A DNA stretch of 64,000 nt from Rhodosorus marinus (Eukaryota; Rhodophyta; Stylonematophyceae; Stylonematales; Stylonemataceae). The position numbers and the translations under genes are program-made. Where the stretch lies: NCBI GenBank assembly GCA_029953675.1, contig JAMWBK010000010.1:1345001-1409000 (forward strand), written 5' to 3'. Below the pieces are notes generated by a model. That model saw only the letters and a program-made list of their open reading frames with translations. It did no database searches and was not told where the DNA came from. Below are positions 47,177 through 61,958 of the stretch, one piece after another. Position 1 is the stretch's first letter. Every line of letters starts with the position of its first letter.

Positions 47177-48823
47177 AAACCGGAACATGAACAACACTCC
47201 TACGCCTTAATGGAACGTAGCCACATTCGTTCTTCTCAATTCAACCCCGTTTTGACCTATACTAGACTCCTATCCCTCACCAAAGGACTAACGTTCATGA
47301 AACCTAAATACCGCCCGACAGTCATCATCAGCATTCATTAGCGACGGTTCGATCGGCTACGGTCATTCCTTGAAAAAGCTATGAAAAACGAACATTTCCA
47401 GTAAGAGTGGATACCTGGCATTCGGTCAACCGAACATTTCCGTGCGCAGGGAGGATGCCTGTCTCTTCCACAAAGCGGTAGGGCTTTCCTCTTTGCCGTT
47501 TGCTCTTTCTTTCATATGTGAAGAACTGATACTATCTCAACATGAAATTGAGGAGTAGAACTTGAGGAGTAGAACTACACTGTCTCAATCCTTCTTCACA
47601 GATGAAAGGAACCTCCTGGTTGGAATGGTGCGATCATAATGGACTAGCTATCGTCAAAAAGAAATTCGGTCGCGTCCTACATCATCAACTCCTGTCCGTT
47701 GCAATATTGACTGACTATGCGTATCTTTGGGGGGTATACGAATCACCCCAGGATATTATATCAATAATTAGTAAATTTATCTCACTATTTGATTGCCCTG
47801 GGGGCAAATTTCAAGGGGTAGATTCAACGTATGGCCAATCATAATATCCATAGTTTTTCTGTATTAAATATTAGAATAACTTTTAATTTTTCCCAACTGG
47901 TGGACTCCGTATGAAAGAAGAAAATGAATTTCAGAGGATACCCTCACTAAAATAAATAATTCAAGGTACTTTGACAGAAAGGATTGGTTTAAGACAATTA
48001 GGGACAGATACTTAGCCAATGATCGTTAGAAAAATATCTCTCCGGGTTCCTTTTAGTTACTATTATTATAGATTTTTCATATTTTATGGGAAATTTTTAA
48101 TTTCTTGGCCATATTCGATTTGTTGTCCGATGGTTTGGGGTGTAGTGGCGGGTTGGATAGTTGCTGGATTGCGCGTGGAAGGAGGGTCTGGAATTATTGA
48201 GAGGGCTGACGAGTATGCTCCCTGACATGTGTATAAGAACAGGATTTACATACAGATTGGATAATGAAGTTTGGCGTCGGGGAGTTTTAGTTCCTGTATG
48301 CCCTTTGGCCAAACTGGAGGGTCAAGGCAGCAGCAGAGCTCGCCTTGACGCTCGTTCTCATGCTTCACCAGGAGGAGCAGAGCATCTAATCAATCTATGA
48401 GGCCAGGGACGATCACGGCTGGTCTGTAACACTCTGACACATACCACGAACTTAGTCGAAAATTTGTGATTTTGTCGCAGCCAAAGAAACGGTGGTGAAC
48501 CTGAGTCTGGAGAAAATCGCGAAGTTTAAGGGACGCTCTGGACGAGTACCTTGGCTCTTGTTCTATACTCCCTACGCCTAGAAACGCAAGGCTTAAATTT
48601 CTGGCAAAAGGATAATTTGCAGCAAAATAGCGAGTTTCGGCTGGATGTGTAGTACGAAACTCTGGGGTACTAACGTTTATTTCGTGGATCAGATTCTTTG
48701 ATTGGTTTCATCTTTATAGATCACGGCCGGATCTCCCAGTTGGTAGGATGAAGCTGGCAAAGGTAAAAGGTCGAGGAGTTACTGGTTTGTATATCATGCT
48801 TTTGTGAGACAAAGAGTGACATC
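47177..48823. other. Intergenic between divergent NDH2 and DUF1499 genes
   Basis: 1.6 kb between two divergently transcribed genes, so it should hold both promoters. The middle (47700-48120) is AT-rich. No gene or repeat recognised. Confidence 0.5.
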
Positions 48824-49659
48824 ATGGCGTTTGTTAACTTGTCTACTGGAAATGTTCGGGTACATCAACGAGAAACAGCGTGCTGCGCTGAGGGAGTCCG
48901 CAAAGGTATCGCTGCTGTTGCGATTTCAGCCTCTGTAGGCCTCGCCACTCTTCTGGGAGCTTCTCCTGGGGCCTCTGCTTCGGTGTTTCACTTTTCCGGA
49001 TCGGTAAAGGCAGAGATGAATGGTTGTTAGGTACCCTTGCTGATTCGCTGATTCACGCTCATGAATGTTTAACGACTTCGAATAGGTACCCCCGTTCCTG
49101 GGGCCCGGCGGGAACGGAAGATATCTCTCAGTTTGTCCGTCCACCCCGAATTGCATATCGACAAGTTCGGATGCGTACAGCAAGAGCTACGTACCGCCGT
49201 GGACCTACCATGAAAAGGACGTAAGCAAATGGCTTTCGAGTCCTTGATCATCTCCGTAACGACACTTGCAGCGTGAGTTTTACTGAATCGTCGGAGTGTT
49301 GTTTTCTTCTACAGCCCAAAAAGACGCTCGGAAGTGCAGTCAACGACATGAAAGAAATAATCTCTAACCAGCCAGGAGCCCAGATTGTCGAAGAAAGACC
49401 CGTCAAGGGTGATTTTGGAGAAGGGTACTACATCCGAGCTGAATTTGAGTCCAAAATATTTGGCTTTGTTGATGATTTTGAGGTTCTGTTTCAACCTCAG
49501 AACATTGGGACAGCTGGTTTCGAAAAGGCTAGTGGTATAGTTGACTACCGCTCGGCGAGTCGCTTAGGCGAGGGCGATTTCGACGTCAATAGGAAAAGAG
49601 TCAAAGCTATTAGAGTGGCTCTGCAGGAAAGAGGTTGGAAATCCATCGGCTTTCGCTAA
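48824..49659 (+). CDS. DUF1499 protein, predicted thylakoid lumen or plastid
   Basis: Predicted 219-residue protein; exons 48824-49003, 49086-49220 and 49315-49659 close in phase. The DUF1499 signature is complete: CPSTPNCISTSSD, PWTYHEKD, AVNDMKEIISNQPGAQIVEE, YIRAEFESKIFGFVDDFEVL and DYRSASRLGEGDFDVNRKRV. The N-terminus is bipartite: MAFVNLST, with a phenylalanine near the start as in red algal transit peptides, then KGIAAVAISASVGLATLLGA ending in an ASA-type cleavage site. This suggests delivery into the thylakoid lumen. Family function is unknown; it occurs in proteobacteria, cyanobacteria and plastids. Confidence 0.88.
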
Positions 49660-49819
49660 AGCATGCAAACATTGAAGGTGATCCAACATCGCCCGCGGGA
49701 ACAGGATGCAAAAAAAAGTAGTCTATGTTATTGGCGCGGCAGAGGAATTTTTCGAGCGCTCGCGACTGCTGGAAGTCTCTCCCACCGAAAAGTGATAAGC
49801 TCTCGATTCAGTCAATCGG

Positions 49820-52510
<2,691 letters not shown>

Positions 52511-54175
52511 ATGATCCGTGGGGTGGGAGGTGGGATGGCGCCCGTATTGCGCAACTTGAGGCGAGGGTTTGCCTCGAGTGCGATGGTGGCGGATCAAATG
52601 AGGGCTATGGCCGCACAAGTTCCTACTGAGGTTTCGACGATGTCGAATGGTATGCGCGTTGCTTCGGAGGTCAGGAAAGGAACGGATATGGTCACAGTTG
52701 GGGTGCATTTGAGTACCGGTACAAGATTTGAGACGCCTGAGACCAACGGAGCTGCCCATTTTCTAGAACATCTGATCTTCAAGGGATCGAAGAAGTACTC
52801 CCAGGGCGACATTGAGACGAAGGCAGAGAACATGGGGATTCAGCTAAACGCCTATACGGCCCGGGAACAAACTGTTTACTTTGCCACCGCAATGAAGAAG
52901 GACGTTCCTTTGGTTGTTGACTTGCTTGGAGATATCATTCTAAACTCGAAGCTCGAGAAAGGCGCTGTGGAACGCGAACGGGATGTGATCCTACGGGAGC
53001 TTCAAGAAGTTAATCAGCAGATGGACGAAACCGTCTTCGATTATCTCCATGAGGTGGCGTATCAAAACACTCCGCTGGCCAACACGATCCTCGGAACTCC
53101 TGAGAACATTCAGACGTTAACGGTAGATGATTTGAGAAACTACACGAAAAAGCACTACAAGCCACATCGAATGGTTCTTGCCGCAGCCGGAGCAGTTGAT
53201 CACAACGATTTGGTTAAGTTATCGGAGAAGGCCTTTGGCTCCATGGAGAAGGAAACAGACGTACGACACTCTCGAAAATTCCGCTAGCCTCGTTGGAGTT
53301 AACCTAATGTTATTTTTTTCATATGTTTTCAAACCTCGTTGATGCCATACCGATAGCCGATTACGCCCTTTGATCTGTGCACGAAGGACCCAGCGTATGT
53401 AACGGGCTCAGAAGTACGAGTTCACAATGAGAATATGCCTGGGTGCCACTTTGCGATTGCGTTTGAGTCTGTGGGGTGGACCCATCCAGATTCAGTCGCT
53501 TTCGTGGTTTTGCAGAGCTTGCTTGGCAACTACAACCGATCGGACGGTTCTGCCCAGTGGTCCAACCTGCGGCTGCCTCGATCAATGGCGCTTCACGCAG
53601 ATCACTGCTTGAGCTTCTCCAGTTTCAACACTACGTACACGGATACAGGCCTCTTCGGCGTGTACTGTGTAGCCAAACCCCCATTTATTCATGATGCCGT
53701 TACTAATATTACGACCGAGCTAGTAAGGAATGTGTTCAAGATCGAGGAAGCTGCGCTGGAAAGGGCAAAGGCTAAGGCTAAAATGAACGTCCTAGCTACA
53801 CTCGATGGTACCCAAGCAATTGCAGATGAGATTGGTCGACAGTTGCATGTCTATGGTAAGTTCGACTCAGTGACTGGCGGACGGCCTTTGCTGTCCAGTC
53901 TGGGACTGCGTGTTCAAAGGGCAGGTTACCCAGCTTTTGACTAATGATGCGCGGAGGCGGTGTACTGATACCCAAAAAATTTAACTCGTGTAGGTCGCAG
54001 AATGCCGATGACAGAATTTTTCGCTAGAGTGGACGAGATAACTACTTCGAGCATGAAGGATATTGCTGAACAATACATATACGATAGGGAGATTGCCGTC
54101 GCAGCGATGGGACCAGTGTGGGCCTTACCAGAGTACCAATGGATGCGCCGGAGAACCTACTGGAACTCGTACTAA
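52511..54175 (+). CDS. PMPCB: Mitochondrial processing peptidase, beta subunit
   Basis: Predicted 476-residue M16 metallopeptidase that removes presequences from imported mitochondrial proteins, paired with MPP-alpha. The active site HxxEH is present in AAHFLEHLIFKGSKKYSQGD, with the downstream glutamate in VERERDVILRELQEVNQQMD. That distinguishes it from the inactive alpha and most core-2 subunits. Other marks: VATMSNGMRV-type start (EVSTMSNGMRVASEV), NAYTAREQTVYFATA, TPENIQTLTVDDLRNYTKKH. The C-terminal half has GCHFAIAFESVGWTHPDS and ERAKAKAKMNVLATLDGTQA. A basic mitochondrial presequence lies before MVADQM. Exons 52511-53260, 53357-53855 and 53994-54175 close in frame. As in plants it might also serve as a complex III core protein; that is not shown by sequence. 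Confidence 0.95.
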
Positions 54176-56580
54176 AAAAAAAGATAAATTTTGATGAACT
54201 GCGATAACGAGTTAATCCAATAAATTGTGCCTGTTTGAAATACTCGTCTTTATCGAAGGGTAAACTCCGGACAATTCGATGCACACAATCTGTCAGTACG
54301 ACCTCAAAGGTTAGCGGGACCGCAAAGAAGAGAAGAAACAAAGCGAAGATCTAGAACGTAGGTATGAGCATGTTCGAGCGTGCCCTGGAACAAATTCCGT
54401 GATCGAAGCAAACTCTTTTAGGGTCAAGAGTACCAGGCCTTGGAGTTCCTGACTGCGGTTGCTGTGAATGACAGTTCCTCAAGGCGCATAGGTGCGTGGA
54501 AAAGCACTACTAAAGAGTACTGGAGGACATGAAGATCAAGAGTAGAGGGAGGACTTTACTGATCGTGAGCGTAAGAACTGGTTCGAGAGGAACAAGGAAC
54601 TTATTCAATCGCTGAGCAACGCAAACGCATGTAAACCGCTGATCACAGCCTGTGTACTGTGACTCTCACTGGCGGATCCCCAAGGAAGTAGCGGAATATT
54701 GATCGGATTGGGTTGAACGGAGCAGGACAAACAGCACATACTCCGCATAGATTCGAGAAAAGCAACCGACTCCGGTCAATTTGTTCCTCGCGCAAAGCTG
54801 AACTTTATAGCCAACCATCTGGATCTCTGTCCCAAATCCCTCCCTCTTGTAGAAACCACCTTACCCGAAGCCCCATGCACCCCAATGCTCACCTGCGAAT
54901 GGATCTATTCCTACCCATTACCGGGAGAGCACCTCATTCGTCTGCAAAAAGGGGAAAAAACTACTGTTTTTACGTAGATGAAAAGTTTCAAGTCATTTCG
55001 TTCTTTTCAATTTCATTCAAGAAAGGGTCACTGAGCTTTGTTCATAAGAGAGAAGAAAGGGGCTCTATGGGCATACAATGCTCCCATACATTGTTTGTTA
55101 CTATAGCCACTGAAAAATGAACCAGAAAAAGCAATAAATACCGTCCCATGTGAAACGAAGGAGAAATATTTTTTGAAATAAATAATCTGCACTACATGCT
55201 TTCTTTATAAATTCAAGAAATCGGATTACCTACCTTTCTCATTTAGATGAATAAAAATAACAATAAGAACTTGTCTTCAAAAAAAAGAAAATCAGTGTTC
55301 GTGTCCCACCACAAATTCTATGACCATTTAACAAGAAAACCCTTTGTGGGACATAGGACTATTCTTTTTTTAGAAACAACTACTGGCCTCGCAGTCCGAA
55401 CCATATTAAATTCCTAAATAATTGATGCGGCGGACCCTTCTTCTTAATTCGCAGAAAAAAGGAAAAACAAAACCCGCTTTTTTAATGAACAAATCGTCCT
55501 CTCCATTGTTGTTTTACTTGTAAATATTTAGGAACCCCAATTTCTATTTTATATTCAACATATATCCCTCTACTGGAACAATTTTGACTTTTGCTCCACC
55601 TACCCCCCTGGAATTCCTATTGGCAATCCTCTGACTACTGTAAATATTACCAAAATACTATACATAAACCCATAAGACGGGTAGGAAGCAAATCGTGCAT
55701 CGTGCCCTCTACAAGACTTTTGGGAACAGCGTAGAGCACAACTAAAACTAAGAAAGAATAAATATTAAAATATTTTAAATATAAATAAATTTTGGGAGAG
55801 GTGAGGTTCGGTCTTCCAATTTAGTATATATTTATCTTTTAATGTTTTTTAATTTGTTTTTGACGGTTGAGAGAATTAGACGGCGTTTCCTTGTCTCTCT
55901 TGGGGCAGCACTCTGGTGGCTGCTTTCCTTTGATTCGTTTGGTTTTCAATCTTTTGCGTTGTTTTATTTGAGCTTTTTTCTTTTTTTTCCTGAGAGGGAG
56001 GTTTTGGGGAGGGGGTAGGAGAGCGGGAAGGTAAAGCGAAAGAGGGGAGGCAGGGGAAGGGGAAAAGATGGGAGGAGGGCGTATAGCGTATATTGTGCTG
56101 CTTATTGTGGGCACCAACTTGGAGAAGCCAAGAGGGTATGATTTTATTTTAAGGGTGTTTATGGTAGGTTTGGAAGTGTTTTAGTAAAACGAGAGAAGGT
56201 CCTGTCGTTTTTTGTTGGGTCTCTTTTTTAGTCAGTGAGTTTGAGGTGTGGGGGAGAGGGTGGGGGTGAATTTGAGGTAGTGATGATGGTGGTGAGGGTG
56301 AGGAGTGATCGGGATGGTTGACTTTTTGGGGGGAGAGGAGGGGCATGGTTTTTTTAGAAATAGTACGTGATATGGTATAGGGAAGAGGTTTTTTTTCTTT
56401 CAAGTGGAGGGGGGAGCGGGCGTTTGTGGTTTTTCTTTGAGAGTGGGAAGGTGGGCTTTAGGTATGGAGTGTTTGGTATATGGGATAGGCTCAAGTGATG
56501 ATTGGTTTGGCAAGGGTTTGAGAGGGCTCATGTAAGGGTAGGAGTGGTTTGGCTTTGTTTCTGCGTGGTGATTTGAAAGG
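54176..56580. other. Intergenic; strongly AT-rich then G-rich
   Basis: No gene recognised in 2.4 kb. AT content rises from 54900 to about 55870. From 55995 the plus strand is strikingly G-rich and T/G-rich up to the PHD gene at 56581. This is the longest G-biased promoter stretch in the window. Confidence 0.5.
55995..56460 (+). promoter_or_regulatory. Extended G-rich region upstream of the PHD gene
   Basis: Repeated GGGAGG, GGGGAGGGGG, GAGGGGAGGCAGGGGAAGGGG and related words over about 460 bp, 120-585 bp before the ATG at 56581. It is strongly strand-biased: few C runs. Interpreted as promoter or transcribed leader. Confidence 0.45.
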
Positions 56581-59331
56581 ATGGGGGGTGGTAGGAGGAA
56601 CGGGGATGATGGAATGAAGGACGCCGAATCTGGGCGGGTGAAGGAGAGTGTTGGACGCGGGGAGGAGAACGGGGCGAAGGACAGCGGACCGGGCGGTAAG
56701 AAGGAGGAACTATACCAGGTGAGGAATCTTACATCAGGCTAGTTTCTTCCTTGCTTGTCCCGGGGAACGTGATCTTGTACGGTTGCTTGGCATCCCCGAG
56801 CCCTAAGCTAATTTTCGTCTTGTCTTGTTCAACAATATTAGAATTGCAGAATTTGTCTGGGCATGAGGGATTTCGATGAAATGATCCTGTGCGATACATG
56901 CGACAGGGTGAGCGCGCAAACGAGACACTCTCCACTCCCAGGTGTCGAAAACGTTCGTACTCAACGCTTTCAACCGCCAAATGTTTCTTACCTTCCGACA
57001 GGGTTTCCATCTGTACTGCCTAAATCCTCCTCTGGAGTCTGTCCCCGTTGTAAGTTTTCTTATTCATCGCATACGGAAAGCGGAAGCGGGCACCATTCTG
57101 ATCCCTGATAAATTTTGATTCTTTGTTCCAGGGTGATTGGATCTGTCCTCGATGTATACGGCGTGAGAGGAAAAAGCAGCATGAAGTCTCCCGGGGAAAA
57201 CGATTAGTGAACAGAATCCGGGAGGATGTGAAGCTCCTGCGAACTCTGCCCGTGAAATTGAATGCAAAGCTGCTTCTCAAGGAGGAGTTGGAAAACGACG
57301 TCAATTTGGTTCAGTTCCTCTCCCTTCGGGGTAGAACCGTACATGCAAAAGAGGAGATCCCATACGAGGAGAAGAGGACGAGAAAGGGAAGGCGAGGAGG
57401 TCGTGAGCCGGACGCTCTCACGGCCAAACGCCAACCAGGCGAAGCCGCAGACGAAACTGCCGTGGACGAGGAGAAAGCAAAGGTGGAAGTAGAGAGTTAC
57501 CATCGAACGAACCGTAGAGGAACGCGTCAGAATCGTCCCCGGCGGGACAATCTCAGCACCAATGGAGAAGGCAGCAATGGGACGGACTCATCGGCGCAGG
57601 CCGTCGGGTCAGGCTTTCCGGCGCCATCTCAAGGCCAAGCTGCAGCTGTGGAGTCAGCAGGAAACAAGCCTTCAACCACTCGCCGAGCGGCTAAGCCAGA
57701 GGCGGTTATTGTTCCGGAGGCAGCGTCTGTCACGAAACCGGCCAGTGACGATGCCACACCCGCAGCTCCTATATCTCGGCATGCACGGCCGCAATCTCGA
57801 AGCATGGTAGTGGAGGAAATTCCCAGCGCAAAGAAACTGGAACCCTCCAGAACCGCTGATGAACCAGAAAAACGCCGACTACTGCCTTCCATAAACAATC
57901 TGCGGACTGATGGGCCCCCGCTCGGAAAGCTAGGAGGCCACTCTGAAAATGTCCTCCCGCCGCTCCCGACAATGAGTCCTGAAATGGAAACTCTGCCCAC
58001 AGATCCGATCTTGCCACCGCTTTGGACAAAAGAGGGTAAGCAATGATCGCATTAGAAAGCACTGAACGAACCCTGTTTTTTATCTCAGAAGTATTCCTTG
58101 CTAACACGCTTCTCCATTCGGTTGCTTTGGCTCTTAGGTTCTCAGTCACTGGGTCAAAAGGTAAGACCGTGGAGTTTCCCCTTGGTTCTCCTGAATCTCT
58201 GCTTAGTGAATTGTTTTCCTGCCAACTTAGGAAAATGAGAAGGGCTCGGAACAAACTGTGGCATGGCAAGGTGGGGACGCTCCTTATGCGCAATCAGCAC
58301 AGCCACAGGGCCGTTTCGTTGGGCGAGATGGAACCCAGCTCCCTTCTGCGCAAACTGGACAGAAGAAGAAGAAGGATTCTTCTGCCGTCGGAACGCAGCC
58401 TGTTCCTGGAACTGGCAACTTCAAAGTGACGGATGCGAAGAGAAGCACGAAAGGTACGGCGAAAATATTGGGATAGCCGGAAGCGCTATATACTAACGTG
58501 GGCTCTAATGTATCTTGGGTTCCGCAGGCAATTCACGGACGGCTTCCGGGAGCGTCACGGGGAGCACAGCGCGGGGAAATAGATCGGGCCGGAAGACCGC
58601 GGACATCACCGGCGGAGATGTAGGACAAAGGCAGGCGAGTTCTACCAAGGCGACAAGGAAGGGCGACGAAGGCAACGCGCAAGTACCTAGTACTGGGGTG
58701 GGAGCAAGAACTGCTAGGTCTTCAGCTCAGTCCTTGAAGCGGAAGAATATGAAAGGGACAATGGAAGCTGAAAGCGCCAAGAAAATTCTTGAAGAGAAAG
58801 CGGAAGGGCAACAATCGAAGCGCGTACGCAATGAAAGTAAGCTGGTCGTTATATCAGACTAACGAAACTGCCGCGAATGTGTGAAGTGCTCGTTCCTATT
58901 ATCAGTTTCTAACGCGAGTTTGCGCATTGTTTCTTGAACCAGATCCGCTGAGGCCCATCGATGAGATATTGAATTCCCGGGGAGCAGCCAGAGCAGGCTG
59001 GAAAGCAGAGAACGAGTTGGAGGGAACTGATTCAGGGGTCGACCCGAGTGGAGAGGCACGAAGAGAGACGTTCCCTGGTCAGCCGGGTGAATGGAGGATC
59101 CCAGAGTTGCGGGTTCCTCCAATCAGTGGCGGGGTTCCAGCTCGACAAACCCACGTGGATACGCAGCCGCAGATCGTCGGCTTCGGGGGAATTATGCCTC
59201 CGGCGCAAAGGGGTGGATTGCAAATCATGGATTATGGACCGTATGAGCCCAACCATCTGGCTCATTTTCAGCAGCACGGGTCACAAGGTCATCGCCAACA
59301 AATGCGGGTACATCAGCAGCAGCAACAGCAA

Positions 59332-59382
<51 letters not shown>

Positions 59383-59817
59383 CAGCAGCAGCAGGAGATT
59401 CAACACTCTGCGATGAGACAGTCTCGCCTGCCTCAACATTCTGTTCAATACGCTCCAACATCCGGCCAGCAGAGCACAATAGGATTACCCTCCTATGCTC
59501 AGCAGGGGCTGCCTGGGCATCATCAATTGGACCACTCGTTTGGACCCCACCAAGTTGCACCACTTGGCCACGGACCACAAGGGCTCGGTCAATCAGCAAC
59601 TCCAACCGTCAGACAACTGCAGTCGCCGTTGGGACAGCCAGGAACTCCCGGCGGGCTTCCGCAAGGCCCTCAACTGGGACAACCGGGAGGTCCACCAGGA
59701 AGACAAGGACAACAACCGCAGCAGCAGCAGCAACAGGGACAGGGCGGACAACAAGCTAATGGATCAGTTCCGACCCTTACTTCTTTCGCGTCTCTACTCA
59801 AAATGTGGCGTGAGTAG
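56581..59817 (+). CDS. PHD-finger protein with polyglutamine region
   Basis: A single PHD zinc finger is assembled from four exons (56581-56718, 56842-56907, 57002-57049 and one from 57132): NCRICLGMRDFDEMILCDTC, then DRGFHLYCLNPPLESVP, then VGDWICPRCIRRERKKQ. This is the canonical C4-H-C3 order and usually reads histone H3 tails. The rest is low-complexity: a Lys/Arg/Glu-rich middle, Ser/Thr/Gly-rich segments (exons near 58204-58454 and 58528-58836), and a final exon from about 58943. The last exon carries 22 glutamines (59314-59379), His, four more glutamines, and a Gln/Gly/Pro-rich tail to TAG at 59815-59817. It looks like a chromatin co-regulator; no second domain was recognised. Exon joins in the low-complexity middle are approximate. 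Confidence 0.78.
59314..59394 (+). repeat. CAG/CAA trinucleotide run encoding polyglutamine
   Basis: 22 CAG/CAA codons, one CAT, then four CAG codons in the last exon of the PHD gene. A few interspersed CAA codons occur at the left end; the right part is pure CAG, so it is likely to vary in length between strains. Confidence 0.9.
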
Positions 59818-60729
59818 GGGCTCAAAGTACGCACGCAGGACACGAACCATCGGAGGAAATCCCTTTTGGCCGGCAGGCAATCCTTCTTGCAGAGATTAGC
59901 GCTGGTCCAGTGCGTGTCATGTTGATGCCTAATTCGAGAGGCGATTGTTAACTTAATGCTCGCGCCTTGGAGTTTGTATTTTTTTTGTGGGCCACGTGCT
60001 CTATACGCCACTCTTTCTTGCGGTACTCTTGGAACGCCCCGAGTTTAGATTATGTTTTTGTCGGTGGTGTTGCATGCCGCTTGGGTCTCCCATGAACGGA
60101 ATAGCTCCTTGCTACTCTGCCGAACAGAATTTCGAGCTCGTGAGGCAGTTGGTAACCTCCTTCAGCTTTGTCTGGTCTACGGGAAATGGATAACGTGGTC
60201 CCGATAGAAATCTTTTTCTGCCTTCGACGTTAAGGGTGTAAATGGAGAATCTGAAAGTCGAGCTGGATCAGACGCACGGCGAGGAGAATGCTGTAGAATA
60301 AATTGAAAAACTTTTAGATTCGTGAAATTTGGCAATTGACGTTTGCAATAGCTTCAGGGGTGGTTCTAGGTAGGCTGTTGATGGAAAACTCTGGATTGCC
60401 AGGGTTCCGAGAACATCTGGTTTGGGCAGGCTGCCTAGAAAAGTTTCCAGTCTGGCGTGGCTCAGGTCTTGCGAAACATCAGGGGGACGAATCATCCCCT
60501 TAGTCAGCTTGCGTGCAGGAGCACCGGATCGGGTCAGGTGGTGGTTAGATCATTGGGGAACGCTCTTTTTTTTAATTGAACAGGGGTCTATAGCCCCAGC
60601 TCTCGAATATGAACGGAGAAGTTCTAGACATATCTTGAAATTGAAACAATGTGGACATTCACAGGTATCTTCCAAGAAATAATACCGTCAAATTACTGTA
60701 TCACTTTCGTTTTCTTGGAACTGGGAAAT
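59818..60729. other. Between convergent PHD and SBPase genes: 3'UTRs
   Basis: No gene recognised. Contains short unrelated open frames only. Confidence 0.5.
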
Positions 60730-61958
60730 CTAGGGGTTGACAGAGGTCTCGGCAAAGTCCGGAACTCCAACCATCTCCTCAAACCTCTTCACCTCATTTT
60801 CGCTTCCAAAGCAGCACTGCGATTTCACCTCAGTTGAGTCAATCGGAATGTCGAGAACAGATTGCTTGCCTTCTGAACTCTTGGCGCCTCCGGCCTCCAT
60901 CAGGAAGCCAATAGGAGCCACCTCATACAGAACTCGCAACTTGGCCTTGGCGGTAGGAGAAGCCGGGTTGCAGAATACACCCTTGCCCTTGACGAGGATC
61001 TGGTTGACATCCGGCACCATTCCTCCGGTGTATCGAAGCTGGTACTTGTTACTGTTGTAGTAGTCAATAAGCTCCTTGTATCCGTCGTTGTCCTGCGCCG
61101 CTCTGAGGTTTCCGGGAGCGAAAAGCTTGCCCTCCGCGACAGAGAAGAACTCGGCGACGTGGACCCAGGATCCGTGACGTCCTGTCGATTTACAAAGTCA
61201 TCGGATAGTTAGAAACCACGTGCACCAACTCCGTGAAGCGTAAATCCGAACAGCCCAGTCATTTTCGATAAATTCTTACCAGAGAAGTCGTCCATCAAAA
61301 GGAACTCGTGAGCTCCCTCGACACCATCAATAGCCAGGGACATGGTAGTCCTAGGGCCGTAGATGCACAGTCCAGAAGCGGAAAGTTCACGGCCGGTGAT
61401 CCCAGTGAGCTTGCTTCCGGGCCAGATTCCATAGATCGTTCCGACGGAGAAGTTGGTGTCAATGATGGAGGAGCCGTCGAGGGGATCGAAAGCCACGGAG
61501 TAGGAGCCATTCTCCGAGATTGGGACTTCTTTGGGAACTTCCTCAGATGAAGCGGTAGCGCAAGTGCCGCAGTTGGTCAAGTTCTCGAAGATGACTTTGT
61601 CAGAAAGGATATCAATTGCCAGCTGTTCATCTCCAAAGTCGTTGAAGCAAGCAACCTTGTCGCAAGATGCGGTCCTGACCTTGTACGATATTTCCTTGCA
61701 AGCCGCGAACATTGCCCGGATCGTCGTCGACAGTTCGCTCTTGACCTCGTTGTTCATCAACCAGTCTTCCAAAGCAGCACCAGACGCTGCCATCACGGTG
61801 GTGAAGCGCCTCTTCGGTGCAGCCACCTTGATCGATGACCTCACCGCAACTCTTCCAACATTTCCACAGAAAGAAGAAGCCGTCGACGATCCGATTCTCA
61901 CAGAACTAACTCCATTCACAAAAGCAGCCATCGTACTATTACCAAACAAGGCAAACAA
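60730..61958 (-). CDS. SBPase: Sedoheptulose-1,7-bisphosphatase, plastid
   Basis: Calvin-cycle enzyme removing the C1 phosphate of sedoheptulose-1,7-bisphosphate. Predicted precursor 376 residues from 61958, or 367 from 61931; exons 61958-61280 and 61181-60730 close in frame. The start at 61931 ([10 protein letters not shown]) has the phenylalanine-near-start form of red algal transit peptides and may be the true one. Signatures: [40 protein letters not shown] (metal- and substrate-binding DPLDGSS), [52 protein letters not shown] and [20 protein letters not shown]. The VNTF/GDEQLA context, rather than FBPase motifs, supports SBPase. The cysteine-bearing CGTCATAS segment is where redox regulation could act, but the plant regulatory pair was not mapped. 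Confidence 0.94.

Noticed and set aside
54713-55120. 135-codon plus frame downstream of MPP-beta
   Set aside because: No domain and biased, noncoding-like composition running into AT-rich DNA.
59225-59605. Minus frame with a long alanine run opposite the CAG repeat
   Set aside because: It is the antisense reading of the CAG run in the PHD gene; the plus-strand exon explains it.
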